Source of the DNA: Planctomycetales bacterium
GTDB taxonomy: Bacteria > Planctomycetota > Planctomycetia > Isosphaerales > Isosphaeraceae
Assembly: GCA_027449865.1 (NCBI GenBank)
Contig: DAIDKV010000271.1
Coordinates: forward strand, 1-48,080
Reading direction: 5' to 3'
DNA: 48,080 bases
In this document: in pieces, positions 9,964 through 18,469 of the stretch
How positions within the stretch are numbered: position 1 is the first letter of the stretch
Layout: each line of letters opens with the position of its first letter
Position numbers and translations under genes: made by a program
The notes under the pieces: model-generated
The model's database searches: none
Told to the model about the DNA's origin: nothing
Seen by the model: the letters and a program-made list of their open reading frames with translations, nothing else

Positions 9964-11496
9964 GTGGAAGGAACCAGACCGAAGGCGAAGGGCAGGCGAA
10001 TGGGGCGGTCGTGGATCGGTGTCTTCGTCGAGGAGAATCGGGTCGCGGTGTACGTTCGGCCCGTGAACCCGGTCGGAGGACGTCCCTTTTTCGCCGCCCA
10101 GGATTGCGGCGATCAGTCACCGCAGGCCGTGCTGGCTCGGCTGCTTGAGCCCTGGCTCGATCGTAGCCGATCGAAGCGAGGCAAACGCGGACCGTGGGTC
10201 CAACTGGCGATCCCAACCTCCCAGGTCTTTCAGGCCACGGTCCCGGTCACTCAGTCGAACCGAACGGGTTCCGCGCAGAGCTTCTTCCTGGAGGCTGTCC
10301 AGGCCACCAACATCCGCGCTGAGGATCGAGTGATCGATCTTCTCCGTTTGGAGTTGAACAAGCAGCAAATTGCCTGCGTTGGGGCCACACCCGCCGGGCG
10401 TGTTTCCAGCCTGGTGAGCATGCTGAAAGACCTCGGGGCCAGGGTTGGTCTGGTCGAACCGGCCGCTGCGTCGCTTTACCGAGCTGGCATGGCGAAGTCC
10501 CGGGCGCCCAGGAGTTCGGTACTTTGCGCCCGGTTTTTCCTGGGACCATTGCATGCTGTTGGGGTTCTTGGCCTCGGAGCTCAGCCCCTGTTCTGGCATG
10601 AGTTCGTCCTCGAGCCAGGGCAGGAGACCGCCGCCGTTCTCGCCTCGTACACGACCCTCTGGATGCTGGCCCGCAACAGTCGGATCTCTGCTTCCATTGA
10701 CACCATCGTGGTCCATGGGAGGCCCGATCTTGTCCTGGCTCAGGACGGTGAGGAGTTCCGGCGACGGACCGGGGCCGAGTGGATCCGAGCCGACGCGCCC
10801 AGCTACGATCCCGAGGGGATCACCCTGGGGCTGACGCTGGCCGACCCTCTCTCCGACTCGCCTCGTATGAATCTGGGCCGCGACCTGAAAAGCCCCCCCG
10901 ATATCCGCGACATCTTCCCCTTTACTGAACTCATCCTCCAGGGTGCCATGATGGCCGCTGTCTCCCTCTGGATGCTGGGGGCCGCCGGGGATGTTGGAGC
11001 CCGGCTACGGGCGGTTGAAGCCGGCATGTCGGCCTTCCCCTGGGCCCGCCAGATGAATCAGGGCCGGCTTGACGAGGAGAAAAAACGGCTGGAGGAGAGG
11101 ATTCGGGCGATCTCCTCGTTTCGCTCCTCTCGAGTGGGCTGGTCGGTTCCACTCCGGACCATTGCCGCCGCGGCGCCTGAGGACACAGTGATACGGTCGC
11201 TTTCGGGTGAGGCCGAGGTCGAGGCAACCGGGCGATCCGCACAGAAGGCCCGGAAGCAACTGGTCGTCAGCTTCGAAACCCCACTGGACGAGGACGGCTC
11301 GTTACCCAAGAAAATCGACATCTTTCTCAATTCGCTCCGAGGCGAGCCATCGCTCAAGCGGCATTTCCCTCTGATCGAGGTCACGGGTCTCCGCGCCAAC
11401 CCGGCACGGCAGGGGATGGAGCCCTCGGCCTCCTACAGTGTTGTTTGCCTGCCGAATCCTGGAAAGTCAGCGTCCGTAGCTCCGAAGGCTCGTTAG
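9964..11496 (+). CDS. PilM-PilN fusion protein of the type IV pilus inner-membrane complex
   Basis: 510 residues. The N-terminal 300 or so resemble PilM, the actin-like cytoplasmic protein: WIGVFVEENRVAVYV, then VQLAIPTSQVFQATVPV, and GLVEPAAASLYRAG, a segment matching the PilM pattern VEPAALAL. A membrane helix follows near residues 320-341 (ELILQGAMMAAVSLWMLGAA), then a charged coiled-coil (QGRLDEEKKRLEERIRAI) and a PilN-like periplasmic domain (LRTIAAAAPEDTVIRSLSGE). In most species these are two genes; PilN docks on PilM, so fusion is functionally sensible. The start may be GTG 9964 or ATG 10000 (MGRSWIGVF); both have purine-rich leaders. The PilO-like gene follows after 19 bases. Confidence 0.75.
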   Translation: MEGTRPKAKGRRMGRSWIGVFVEENRVAVYVRPVNPVGGRPFFAAQDCGDQSPQAVLARLLEPWLDRSRSKRGKRGPWVQLAIPTSQVFQATVPVTQSNRTGSAQSFFLEAVQATNIRAEDRVIDLLRLELNKQQIACVGATPAGRVSSLVSMLKDLGARVGLVEPAAASLYRAGMAKSRAPRSSVLCARFFLGPLHAVGVLGLGAQPLFWHEFVLEPGQETAAVLASYTTLWMLARNSRISASIDTIVVHGRPDLVLAQDGEEFRRRTGAEWIRADAPSYDPEGITLGLTLADPLSDSPRMNLGRDLKSPPDIRDIFPFTELILQGAMMAAVSLWMLGAAGDVGARLRAVEAGMSAFPWARQMNQGRLDEEKKRLEERIRAISSFRSSRVGWSVPLRTIAAAAPEDTVIRSLSGEAEVEATGRSAQKARKQLVVSFETPLDEDGSLPKKIDIFLNSLRGEPSLKRHFPLIEVTGLRANPARQGMEPSASYSVVCLPNPGKSASVAPKAR

Positions 11497-11515
11497 CGAC
11501 CAGAGGGAATCGACC

Positions 11516-12226
11516 ATGAGCGGGAAGTCCTCCAAACCTGGGATTGGCCGGCTGGTCCTCCATCAACTTAGCCATCCGATCAAGCTTCGCGTGGCGCTTT
11601 GCCTCGGGATGATTTTCGCGTGGCAAGTCGGCTTCTTCGGGCCGCTAAACGACGACGTCGTCGCGACCACCGCGCGGATCGGCCTCGAGCGACGACGGAT
11701 TGCCACGGCCCAGGAAGTCGAGCAGCTCAAGAAGGCACAGACTCCCCACCAGGACGCTGTCGGATCGGCTGATGGTGTCAACGAACTGATCCAGTTCCTC
11801 ATGACACGCATTCGATCGTCGCCCGTCCGGCTGGTCGACCTCATCCCTGGAAAGGCCAAGGATCTCGGCCCCTTCCAGGCGATAAGCCTCAATCTGAAGC
11901 TCAACGGCACCTACAAGGATATCGACGACCTTCTCGGCTGGATCGAGTCGAACCCCCGCCTCCTCCGGGTCGACACGATCCAGATGAAGCCGAACAGCCG
12001 CGAACCAGGCCAACTTAACGCGGATCTTACACTCGTGGCTCTCGCTGAAAGATCAACCACCGCTTCCGCGAAGGCCGACGTGAAACCCCCCGTCAAGTCT
12101 ATTCGCAAATCTGGATCGAAGCCCGCCGACCGCCCACTCTCAGGGCCCGAGACGAGATCGGCTCCGAAACCCGCATCGAAGTCAGCCCCAGCAGGCCCCG
12201 TCGCGAAGTCGGGGACGATCCGATGA
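11516..12226 (+). CDS. PilO/GspM-like pilus assembly protein
   Basis: 236 residues: a short cytoplasmic N-terminus, one membrane helix (LRVALCLGMIFAWQVGFFGPL, residues about 24-44), a helical segment, then a ferredoxin-like periplasmic domain with FQAISLNLKLNGTYKDIDDLLGWIE, which is the hallmark of PilO (strand, then helix). The last 70 residues are a Lys/Pro/Ser-rich tail with repeated KSG and KPA words. PilO pairs with PilN under the outer membrane secretin. It sits between the PilM-PilN fusion and the PilP-like gene, matching the standard MNOP order. Confidence 0.8.
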   Translation: MSGKSSKPGIGRLVLHQLSHPIKLRVALCLGMIFAWQVGFFGPLNDDVVATTARIGLERRRIATAQEVEQLKKAQTPHQDAVGSADGVNELIQFLMTRIRSSPVRLVDLIPGKAKDLGPFQAISLNLKLNGTYKDIDDLLGWIESNPRLLRVDTIQMKPNSREPGQLNADLTLVALAERSTTASAKADVKPPVKSIRKSGSKPADRPLSGPETRSAPKPASKSAPAGPVAKSGTIR

Positions 12227-12891
12227 ATCCCTTACGAATGGCGAGGATCGCGCCGACGGCGATACTCCTGGCTTACGTCGTTTACTCCGGTTACACGCTG
12301 GAATCGTCCACGCCCATGGCCGAAGAACAGAAGGCGGAGATCGCCCGGGGGCTCGACGTATTGATCAACGATGTGGCCGAAATAGGCGAGGAACTGGTTC
12401 GAATGGAGGGAGAACTGCGCGATCCCTTCCAGATCGTTGTCCCACCCCCGCCTGAACCTGAGCCGTATGAGGTCGCCGCAGCCGAGCCACCTGTCGACCC
12501 GCTCGAAGCCGTCGTTTCGGCTCTCAACCTCGAGGCGACATTCGTTCAGGGCAAGGAACAAATCGCGATTATCGATGGGAGGATCTACAGCAAGGGCCAG
12601 AAACTGAAGATTGACGAGGACCGGGCTCCAGACGCCAGGCTCGTCCTGCTTTTTGTGAAACCGACCGGTGTGATCCTCCGGGGCGATGGCAAGAACTACG
12701 CGCTTACCTATCCCGACCACTTCCCCACCAGGGAACCAGCCCGACCCGCCACCAACGACGATCCACCCATTGACCCTGGTGGGCAGTTGGAAATGTTTCA
12801 GAAGCTTCTCAATTCTCCGCTGGGCTCGCTGGGCAAGGGATTGCTCGGCAATCTTGGCGCTAGTCCGGCGAAGCCCCGGTCGTCGAGATAG
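12223..12891 (+). CDS. PilP/GspC-like pilus assembly protein
   Basis: 222 residues. One membrane helix near the N-terminus (IAPTAILLAYVVYSGYTLES), then an acidic helical stretch, a proline-rich linker (VVPPPPEPEPYEV), and a small beta domain of residues 95-155 (NLEATFVQGKEQIAIIDGRIYSKGQKL) that resembles the HR domain of GspC/PilP, which contacts the secretin. Its ATG overlaps the stop of the PilO-like gene (ATGA at 12223-12226). By order it takes the PilP place. It lacks an obvious lipobox, so it is more GspC-like in topology. Confidence 0.68.
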   Translation: MNPLRMARIAPTAILLAYVVYSGYTLESSTPMAEEQKAEIARGLDVLINDVAEIGEELVRMEGELRDPFQIVVPPPPEPEPYEVAAAEPPVDPLEAVVSALNLEATFVQGKEQIAIIDGRIYSKGQKLKIDEDRAPDARLVLLFVKPTGVILRGDGKNYALTYPDHFPTREPARPATNDDPPIDPGGQLEMFQKLLNSPLGSLGKGLLGNLGASPAKPRSSR

Positions 12892-13018
12892 TAGGCAAGA
12901 TGAACCGCACCTCAAAAGTTGCGACCTGTCGGGTTGGAAGCCGCGCTCGATCCAGCCGACCAATCGCTGGAAAAGTCGGGTTGCTCTCTTCGCGTCGACC
13001 GGATTTTTCCCCTTGCGG

Positions 13019-14716
13019 TTATCTGAGATCGGCGGCTCTCGCCCATCGGATCGCGAGTGCCGCGGCCAGGCCCATCGTGATGATCGCGGCCAGCATCAGC
13101 AAGGCTACCCCTGCCAGGTGGCTCTCGACACCTGTGTGAAGAAGTCCCCAGAGAAAGACGGACATTGGCTCGATCCCCGGAGGATAGACCTGCCGCGTGG
13201 CCGGCAATTCGCCGATCGCCAGCGCTATGGAGACCATCCACGAGGCGACCAGAGCTTTTCCCGAGGAGGGTAGCACCACTCGGGTTAGCTGGCCCGCCGG
13301 ACCATAACCGTCGAGAGCGGCGGCGTCGAGATGGTCCTGCGGGAACATCCGGACGAACGGCCAGACGATCAGGATCGCGTAGGGAATCGCCCGCATCGCC
13401 TGTGCGAGCACCAGCATCCACGACGAGTCATATAGGTTCGGGAATCCGATGTAGGCGAGCATCAGCGCTCGTCCGGCGACAGGGCCAGGCGTCGCCAGGG
13501 CGATCGACATGGCCGCGAGCATGGCCCATCGCCAGGGGCGCGAGGTCCTACCGGTCCAGGCCAGTCCGAAAGCCATCGCGGTCGCGAGAGTCGCCGCGAT
13601 CGAGCCCCAGAGCAGGCTCGAAGCGAGCGGATCGCGGATCTCGCCCGCCGCGAGGTGCAAGGTCCCGATCAGTCCCGAGAGCGACCACTCCGGCGGCCGG
13701 CCGATCATCGCTCGGCCGCCGACACGTCCCGCCCGCCACATCAGGGCATAGAGCGGAAACGCCATTGCGTTGCCCACCAGAAGAAGGAACGTGAGGCCCA
13801 CCGGCACCCGCCATCGGCCAAGTCCCCAAATTCGGGTCTCGGCCGTCGACGCCAGCCGCGACGCCTCGAGCCGGCCGAAGGCCCGGCTCGCCAGGATGAT
13901 CCCAACCCCCAGCACGATCAAGGGCGGCAACGCGACCACCGCAGCATCGGCCAGCCCTCGACCGAGGATGAACTGGACATACGCTTCCTCGGCGTAGGTT
14001 CGCACCTGCAAGAGGTCGGTCACGGTCATGTCACCGGCCGTGAGCACCGCGACGGCCACCGCCGCCGCCGCGAGCGCTCCGATGGCTCGGCGGAGCGTAA
14101 CCCGGGCGGTCACACGGATCGGCCCAAATTCCAGCAGGGCCAATTCCTCCAGCTCCGGCTCGACGGCCGATATCCCAACCCCCGCGACGAGGACAACCCA
14201 CGGCAACGCCGCGATCGCGTGAACGACCGCTGCGCCAAAGGGACCGACCAAAATCGGGTTGAGCCCCAATGCCTGCATCCGTCCGGCGTTTCCCAGTGCT
14301 CCGAGCCAGGCCGCCGCGTGCAGTGGCATCGGCACGAATGCCGAGAGCGCCAGGACCGCGAGCAGCGCACGGCGCCCCCAGATGTCGGTCCGAAAGAGGA
14401 GCATTGCCAGCAAAACGCCCGCCGGCATCACCATGGCCTCGGTCGCAAGCACCAGGCGGGTCGTCTCAATCGCCAGTCGAGCCGGTCGAGAGAGGCCGCG
14501 GTCGTCGGCGATTACCGAGGATGTCCCCGCCGGATCGAGTGCTGAGGAGACGTCGGAGGAAGGCTCCTCCGACTCGATGCCTCGCCATCGCACGAGCGCC
14601 GCGTTGACGCCGGTGGCTTCCATTACGGTTGCGATGGCTGGCCAGAAGACGACCGCGGTCAGCGACCCAGCGAGCAACACTCGACCAATCCATCCCCAGA
14701 CCCAGCCCCGGCTCAC
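13019..14716 (-). CDS. ABC transporter permease with two fused membrane modules (FbpB/ThiP type)
   Basis: 565 residues with about 12 membrane helices and two binding-protein-dependent permease modules. The first module carries the EAA-type loop as ELEELALLEFGPIRVTARVTLRRA (residues about 195-225, quoted in part), the second as HLDAAALDGYGPAGQLTRVVLPS near residues 470-495. This layout is that of iron(III) and thiamine importers (FbpB, ThiP). The GTG at 14716 overlaps the TGA of the upstream isomerase gene (GTGA), which fixes the start and implies coupling; the open frame itself extends to 14776. No ATPase or binding protein is adjacent, so they must be encoded elsewhere. The substrate is unknown; sugar-enzyme neighbours leave open a non-iron substrate. 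Confidence 0.85.
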   Translation of the reverse strand: MSRGWVWGWIGRVLLAGSLTAVVFWPAIATVMEATGVNAALVRWRGIESEEPSSDVSSALDPAGTSSVIADDRGLSRPARLAIETTRLVLATEAMVMPAGVLLAMLLFRTDIWGRRALLAVLALSAFVPMPLHAAAWLGALGNAGRMQALGLNPILVGPFGAAVVHAIAALPWVVLVAGVGISAVEPELEELALLEFGPIRVTARVTLRRAIGALAAAAVAVAVLTAGDMTVTDLLQVRTYAEEAYVQFILGRGLADAAVVALPPLIVLGVGIILASRAFGRLEASRLASTAETRIWGLGRWRVPVGLTFLLLVGNAMAFPLYALMWRAGRVGGRAMIGRPPEWSLSGLIGTLHLAAGEIRDPLASSLLWGSIAATLATAMAFGLAWTGRTSRPWRWAMLAAMSIALATPGPVAGRALMLAYIGFPNLYDSSWMLVLAQAMRAIPYAILIVWPFVRMFPQDHLDAAALDGYGPAGQLTRVVLPSSGKALVASWMVSIALAIGELPATRQVYPPGIEPMSVFLWGLLHTGVESHLAGVALLMLAAIITMGLAAALAIRWARAADLR

Positions 14717-15537
14717 GTCCGGAGCCCTGCCGACCGCATCAGGGCCGAGGTCGAACGGTAAGCTTCCTCGACCCACTCGACGATCCTGTCGGGATCGGGC
14801 GAGTATTCTAGCTCGATCGAGATCGTGGCATCGGGAATTTCCAGTTCTCGGATCGCTTCGAGATAGGGCGAGAATTCGACCACCCCGCGCCCCGGGGGCA
14901 GGTCGCCGTGGACCTTGCCATCACAGTCAGAGATGTGCACGTGAGCAACTTGCCCCTTCAGCCTGGCGATTGCCGAGGCCGGCTCGTGGGCCAGTGCCAG
15001 GTGCGAGATGTCGAGATTTGCCATCACAGCGGGATGACCGACCTCGTCGAGGAACCGGGCCATGCTTGCGACGTCCCTGAGCAGCGAGAGCGTGAAGGGC
15101 TCCAGTTCGAGCGCGATTTGAAGGCCCAGCCCCGCGGCGTATTCGCCGAGCTTGCGAACTTCCTCGATCCCGTATCTCCATTGCACGGCTGGCGGGATGA
15201 CCTCCTGCTGCCAGATGTACTCACCCAGAACGAGCAGGACGTTCCGTGCTCCTAAGAAATAAGCCATTTCGAGGTAGGCACGAACCCGATCGGCGTGGAA
15301 CCGACGGACGCTCGGATTAAAGTCGATCAGCCCGACCGCCACGCAGGCCAGACTGATGATCGGGAGCCCGGCGGCCTCGCATTCGTCGCGGATGAGACGC
15401 TTCTCCCTTGCGTCCATGTCAAGTGGATCTGTGAATATATCGATAGAATCGAAGCCGATCTCCTGGGTTTTCTGAATGCCGAATGCCGTCCCACGCCCGG
15501 CCTGGACCCAGGCCGAATTGATGAGTCCAAGTTTCAT
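14713..15537 (-). CDS. Sugar phosphate isomerase/epimerase (xylose isomerase-like TIM barrel)
   Basis: 274 residues with the AP endonuclease 2 / xylose isomerase-like barrel. Metal-site features are visible: IALELEPF near residue 140 (strand with catalytic Glu), NLDISHLAL near 175, VAHVHISDCDGKVHGD near 198, and SIELEYSPDPD near 240. Members isomerise or epimerise sugars or inositol derivatives using a divalent metal in the cytoplasm. GAGAGG lies 8 bases before ATG 15537. The gene follows the histidine kinase by 20 bases and overlaps the ABC permease by four, with a Gfo/Idh/MocA dehydrogenase further upstream: a likely small catabolic operon for a sugar or polyol. Confidence 0.85.
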   Translation of the reverse strand: MKLGLINSAWVQAGRGTAFGIQKTQEIGFDSIDIFTDPLDMDAREKRLIRDECEAAGLPIISLACVAVGLIDFNPSVRRFHADRVRAYLEMAYFLGARNVLLVLGEYIWQQEVIPPAVQWRYGIEEVRKLGEYAAGLGLQIALELEPFTLSLLRDVASMARFLDEVGHPAVMANLDISHLALAHEPASAIARLKGQVAHVHISDCDGKVHGDLPPGRGVVEFSPYLEAIRELEIPDATISIELEYSPDPDRIVEWVEEAYRSTSALMRSAGLRT

Positions 15538-15557
15538 GATACTTGCCTCTCTGTCGC

Positions 15558-17072
15558 TTAGCCGGCCGCCTGGCCCGCCGAAACGGCCCGATGGTGTTCG
15601 TCATGCCGCGACGTCTGTGGGATTCGGACGATGAAGCTCGACCCCGCGCCGGGCGTGGATTGGACCTCAATTGTCCCGTGGTGCTCCTGGACGATCCCGT
15701 AGCTGATCGACAGCCCCAGCCCGGTTCCCTGGCCGATCGGCTTGGTGGTGAAGAACGGGTCGAAAATACGCTCGCGAATCGTCGCGTCGATCCCGCTTCC
15801 AGTGTCCGAGACCTCGATTCGGATGCCCTCTTGATCGGTCTCGGGCGAGGTCCGAAGTGTGACCGTTCCCCCCTCGGCCGGGCAGGCGTCGATCGCGTTC
15901 ATCAGCAGGTTGACGATAACCTGGTGTAACCGAGCGGCCCGGCACCGGATCGTCGGCAGTTTGCCGTAATCCGTGACGAGTTTCACGTTGTGCTTGCGTG
16001 CGTATCCCTGAACCATGTTGATCGATGACTCGATCCCCGGGTTGAGGTCGACCTCGTTCCATTCTCCCTCGTCCACCCTCGCGAAGAGACGCAGATCCTT
16101 GACGATGCGCTCGATTCGCCGAAGGCCCTCACGGGTTCGGTCGATGATCCTTGGCAGGTTCTGAAGGCAATAATCGAGATCAAGCTGCTCACCCAGTTCC
16201 TTGATCTGGTTGGTGAGTGCCTCGCAGTCAGGGTCCTCCGGGATGTGTGAAGCGCTTACTTCGATCTCTCGCCGATAAAGGCCGATCAGTTGGATGAGGT
16301 CCGCGAGGTCACGTTCCAGCACGGCGACGTTGTTGGCGACAAACGCCAGCGGATTGTTGATCTCGTGTGCCACGCCTGCAACAAGCTGGCCGAGACTCGC
16401 GAGCTTTTCCGACTGGACCATCCGGCTCTGGGCCGACTTGAGGGCCTCGTGCGCCTGGTGCTCGGACCGGGCGAGCTCCTGAAGCGTGATGTTCTGCTCC
16501 TTGAGCCTCTCCTCGGCTCGCATTCGCTCGGTGACGTCCCAGAAGATTCCCTGGATGCCGATCGGCTCGCCGTCAGAGCCAAGGATTGGTGTTTTCATGG
16601 TCTGGACGTAGAGCGTTTCGCCCTTCGGCGTGACGTGCCGTTCGACGACGTCGATCACCCGGCCGCTCTCCAGCACTCTGCGATCGTCGGCACGGTATTT
16701 TTCGGCGAGTTCGCGGGGGAAGAAGTCGAAATCGGACTTACCGCGGACCTGGTCGAGGGTCGTTCCCAGCTCAGCGCAGAAGCGGCCGTTGGCGAAGGTG
16801 AACCGCCCCTCCAGATCCTTGCAGAGGATCATCTGGGGGAGGGTCTCGACGAGCGTGTGATAGAAGACCTCGGTCTGTCGGAGGGATCGCTCGGCGCGCC
16901 TTCGCTCGGCAACCTGCGACCGGATCTGGGCCATTCGTTGACGACGGAGCCCTCTCCACCGGATCGCCCGGAGCGACATCGCCGCCGCGAACGCCGCGAC
17001 GATGGAGAGCACGACCGCGATCGTCGCGAGCCAGCCGTGAGAGACAGGGACGTCACCCTGGGAGAAGACCAT
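15558..17072 (-). CDS. Membrane-anchored PAS histidine kinase
   Basis: 504 residues. One membrane helix ([21 protein letters not shown], residues 14-34), a short coiled-coil, a PAS domain about 68-185 ending in [19 protein letters not shown], then HisKA with the phospho-acceptor box [16 protein letters not shown] near residue 234, and an HATPase with N box [11 protein letters not shown]1 DTGSGID and G2 TGLGLSIS. It is the NtrB-like HPK4 class. ATG 17072 is one start; a TTG at 17099 overlapping the upstream TGA (TTGA) is an alternative adding nine residues. No receiver or response regulator lies nearby, so its partner is unknown. Its place between two sugar enzymes suggests it senses a related signal. 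Confidence 0.88.
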   Translation of the reverse strand: MVFSQGDVPVSHGWLATIAVVLSIVAAFAAAMSLRAIRWRGLRRQRMAQIRSQVAERRRAERSLRQTEVFYHTLVETLPQMILCKDLEGRFTFANGRFCAELGTTLDQVRGKSDFDFFPRELAEKYRADDRRVLESGRVIDVVERHVTPKGETLYVQTMKTPILGSDGEPIGIQGIFWDVTERMRAEERLKEQNITLQELARSEHQAHEALKSAQSRMVQSEKLASLGQLVAGVAHEINNPLAFVANNVAVLERDLADLIQLIGLYRREIEVSASHIPEDPDCEALTNQIKELGEQLDLDYCLQNLPRIIDRTREGLRRIERIVKDLRLFARVDEGEWNEVDLNPGIESSINMVQGYARKHNVKLVTDYGKLPTIRCRAARLHQVIVNLLMNAIDACPAEGGTVTLRTSPETDQEGIRIEVSDTGSGIDATIRERIFDPFFTTKPIGQGTGLGLSISYGIVQEHHGTIEVQSTPGAGSSFIVRIPQTSRHDEHHRAVSAGQAAG

Positions 17073-17095
17073 GAGGTCATTGCCGCCGAAAAGGT

Positions 17096-18205
17096 TCAAG
17101 ACGGACCCCCGCCGATATCCCGGAACTCCTCCGGTGAGACAACCCGATGCTCGCGTCCGGAGGCCAGAACCGCCTCGGCCAGCGCGATCGTGCCGAGGTT
17201 GTCCCGGCCGTCGATGTCTGGGACGCCACCCGATTCGATCGCGTGAAGCAGGCCACCCATCGTTCCGGCGAAGGCATCGGGAAACCACGAATCGGTCCAC
17301 CGAGGACGATGCCAGGTGCCGGCGTCGGCGGTCGTGGTGTAGTCGATCGTGCTGGGAACCCGCTTCGGCCAGCCGGGCCATCCGATCGTCCCAACGGCCA
17401 GTCCGTCGGTGCCTTCGAACCTCCACCTGACGAAGATCTCGGAGCCCGCCCCTTCGAGTGCCGGCCCGGCCCAGACGTCGTCCCAGGAACTGGCCCGGGC
17501 GCCGCCTTCGTATTCGAGAATGTAGAGGTTGATCCCGTCGTCGTGCGGGAATTGGGTTCGCGGGTCGGGGCGCAGGCTGGCGAGAACCCGGTCCGGGTCG
17601 CCGAGCCAGTATCGGAAGGTGTCGAGGTGGTGGATGCTCATGATGAACGTCGAAAGCGAACGCCCCCCGCGCGCCCAGGGCATCCAGTGCGGGACGGCCC
17701 GCATCTCGATCGTCGCGAGGACCGGCTCGCCCAGCCGTCTGGCGTCGATGAGCGTCCTGAGGGCCCTTACTGAGGGATCATACCGCATGTTCTGGTTGAC
17801 TTGAAGCAGGACGCCGGCGCGGGCGCACTCCTCGACCAGTGCGGCGGCCTCGGCGTAGCTCAGCGCCATCGGCTTCTGGGCCAGGATGCCGGCGACTCGA
17901 CGCGGGTGCGCCAGAATCCGGCGGATCACCGCGGGTTGCTCGGCCGGCGGGACGGCGACGTCGACCACCTCGACCGCCGGGTCGTCGAGCATCGCTTCGA
18001 GCGACGTATGGACTCGCGGGACGCCCCGGAGCGCGGCGACTTCCTCGGCCGTTGCGAGGGTTCGCGAGGTGATCCCAACGACGCGATACCCGGCCTCAGC
18101 ATATGCGACGAGATGGCAATCGCGGACGATGAAACCCGCCCCCACCACGCCGATGCCGGCGCCGGGGTTGCTCGGGGGATCGGGGCGATGGTGAAGGTCG
18201 ATCAA
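17096..18205 (-). CDS. Gfo/Idh/MocA family NAD(P)-dependent oxidoreductase
   Basis: 369 residues. The N-terminal Rossmann fold has GAGIGVVGAGFIVRDCHLVAY (residues about 14-34) and continues VVGITSRTLATAEEVAAL and VVDVAVPPAEQ. The family motif EKP appears as QKPMAL near residue 118, followed by NQNMRYDPSVRAL. The C-terminal sheet domain contains MSIHHLDTFRYWLGDPD, with the HHLD that usually carries the catalytic His. Members oxidise sugars, inositols or amino sugars. No ATG is available near the fold; TTG 18205 (TTGATCGAC) after a GGGACGGG stretch is the best start. It heads the operon leading to the kinase, isomerase and permease. Confidence 0.85.
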   Translation of the reverse strand: MIDLHHRPDPPSNPGAGIGVVGAGFIVRDCHLVAYAEAGYRVVGITSRTLATAEEVAALRGVPRVHTSLEAMLDDPAVEVVDVAVPPAEQPAVIRRILAHPRRVAGILAQKPMALSYAEAAALVEECARAGVLLQVNQNMRYDPSVRALRTLIDARRLGEPVLATIEMRAVPHWMPWARGGRSLSTFIMSIHHLDTFRYWLGDPDRVLASLRPDPRTQFPHDDGINLYILEYEGGARASSWDDVWAGPALEGAGSEIFVRWRFEGTDGLAVGTIGWPGWPKRVPSTIDYTTTADAGTWHRPRWTDSWFPDAFAGTMGGLLHAIESGGVPDIDGRDNLGTIALAEAVLASGREHRVVSPEEFRDIGGGPS

Positions 18206-18469
18206 GACGAAGCCCGTCCCGGTTGTGCTGGAGTTGATGGACGACCTTTCGTTGATACAACGCCGTTGGCCCGAAGTCCAGGGGTTCGCGAACGGACCGC
18301 CGACATCGATCCACGCCCTTGACTTGCCCCCCGGAGAGCAATATTTTGAATCCTTGTTGCAGCCGTCCCGACTCGTTCCCCGTGGCTCGCATCCTGCGGC
18401 CCGCCGCGCTCCCCCGCCGACTCCCGCCCGGACCAACTCCCCGGGGCCAGGCACCAAGGAGCCATCTCC

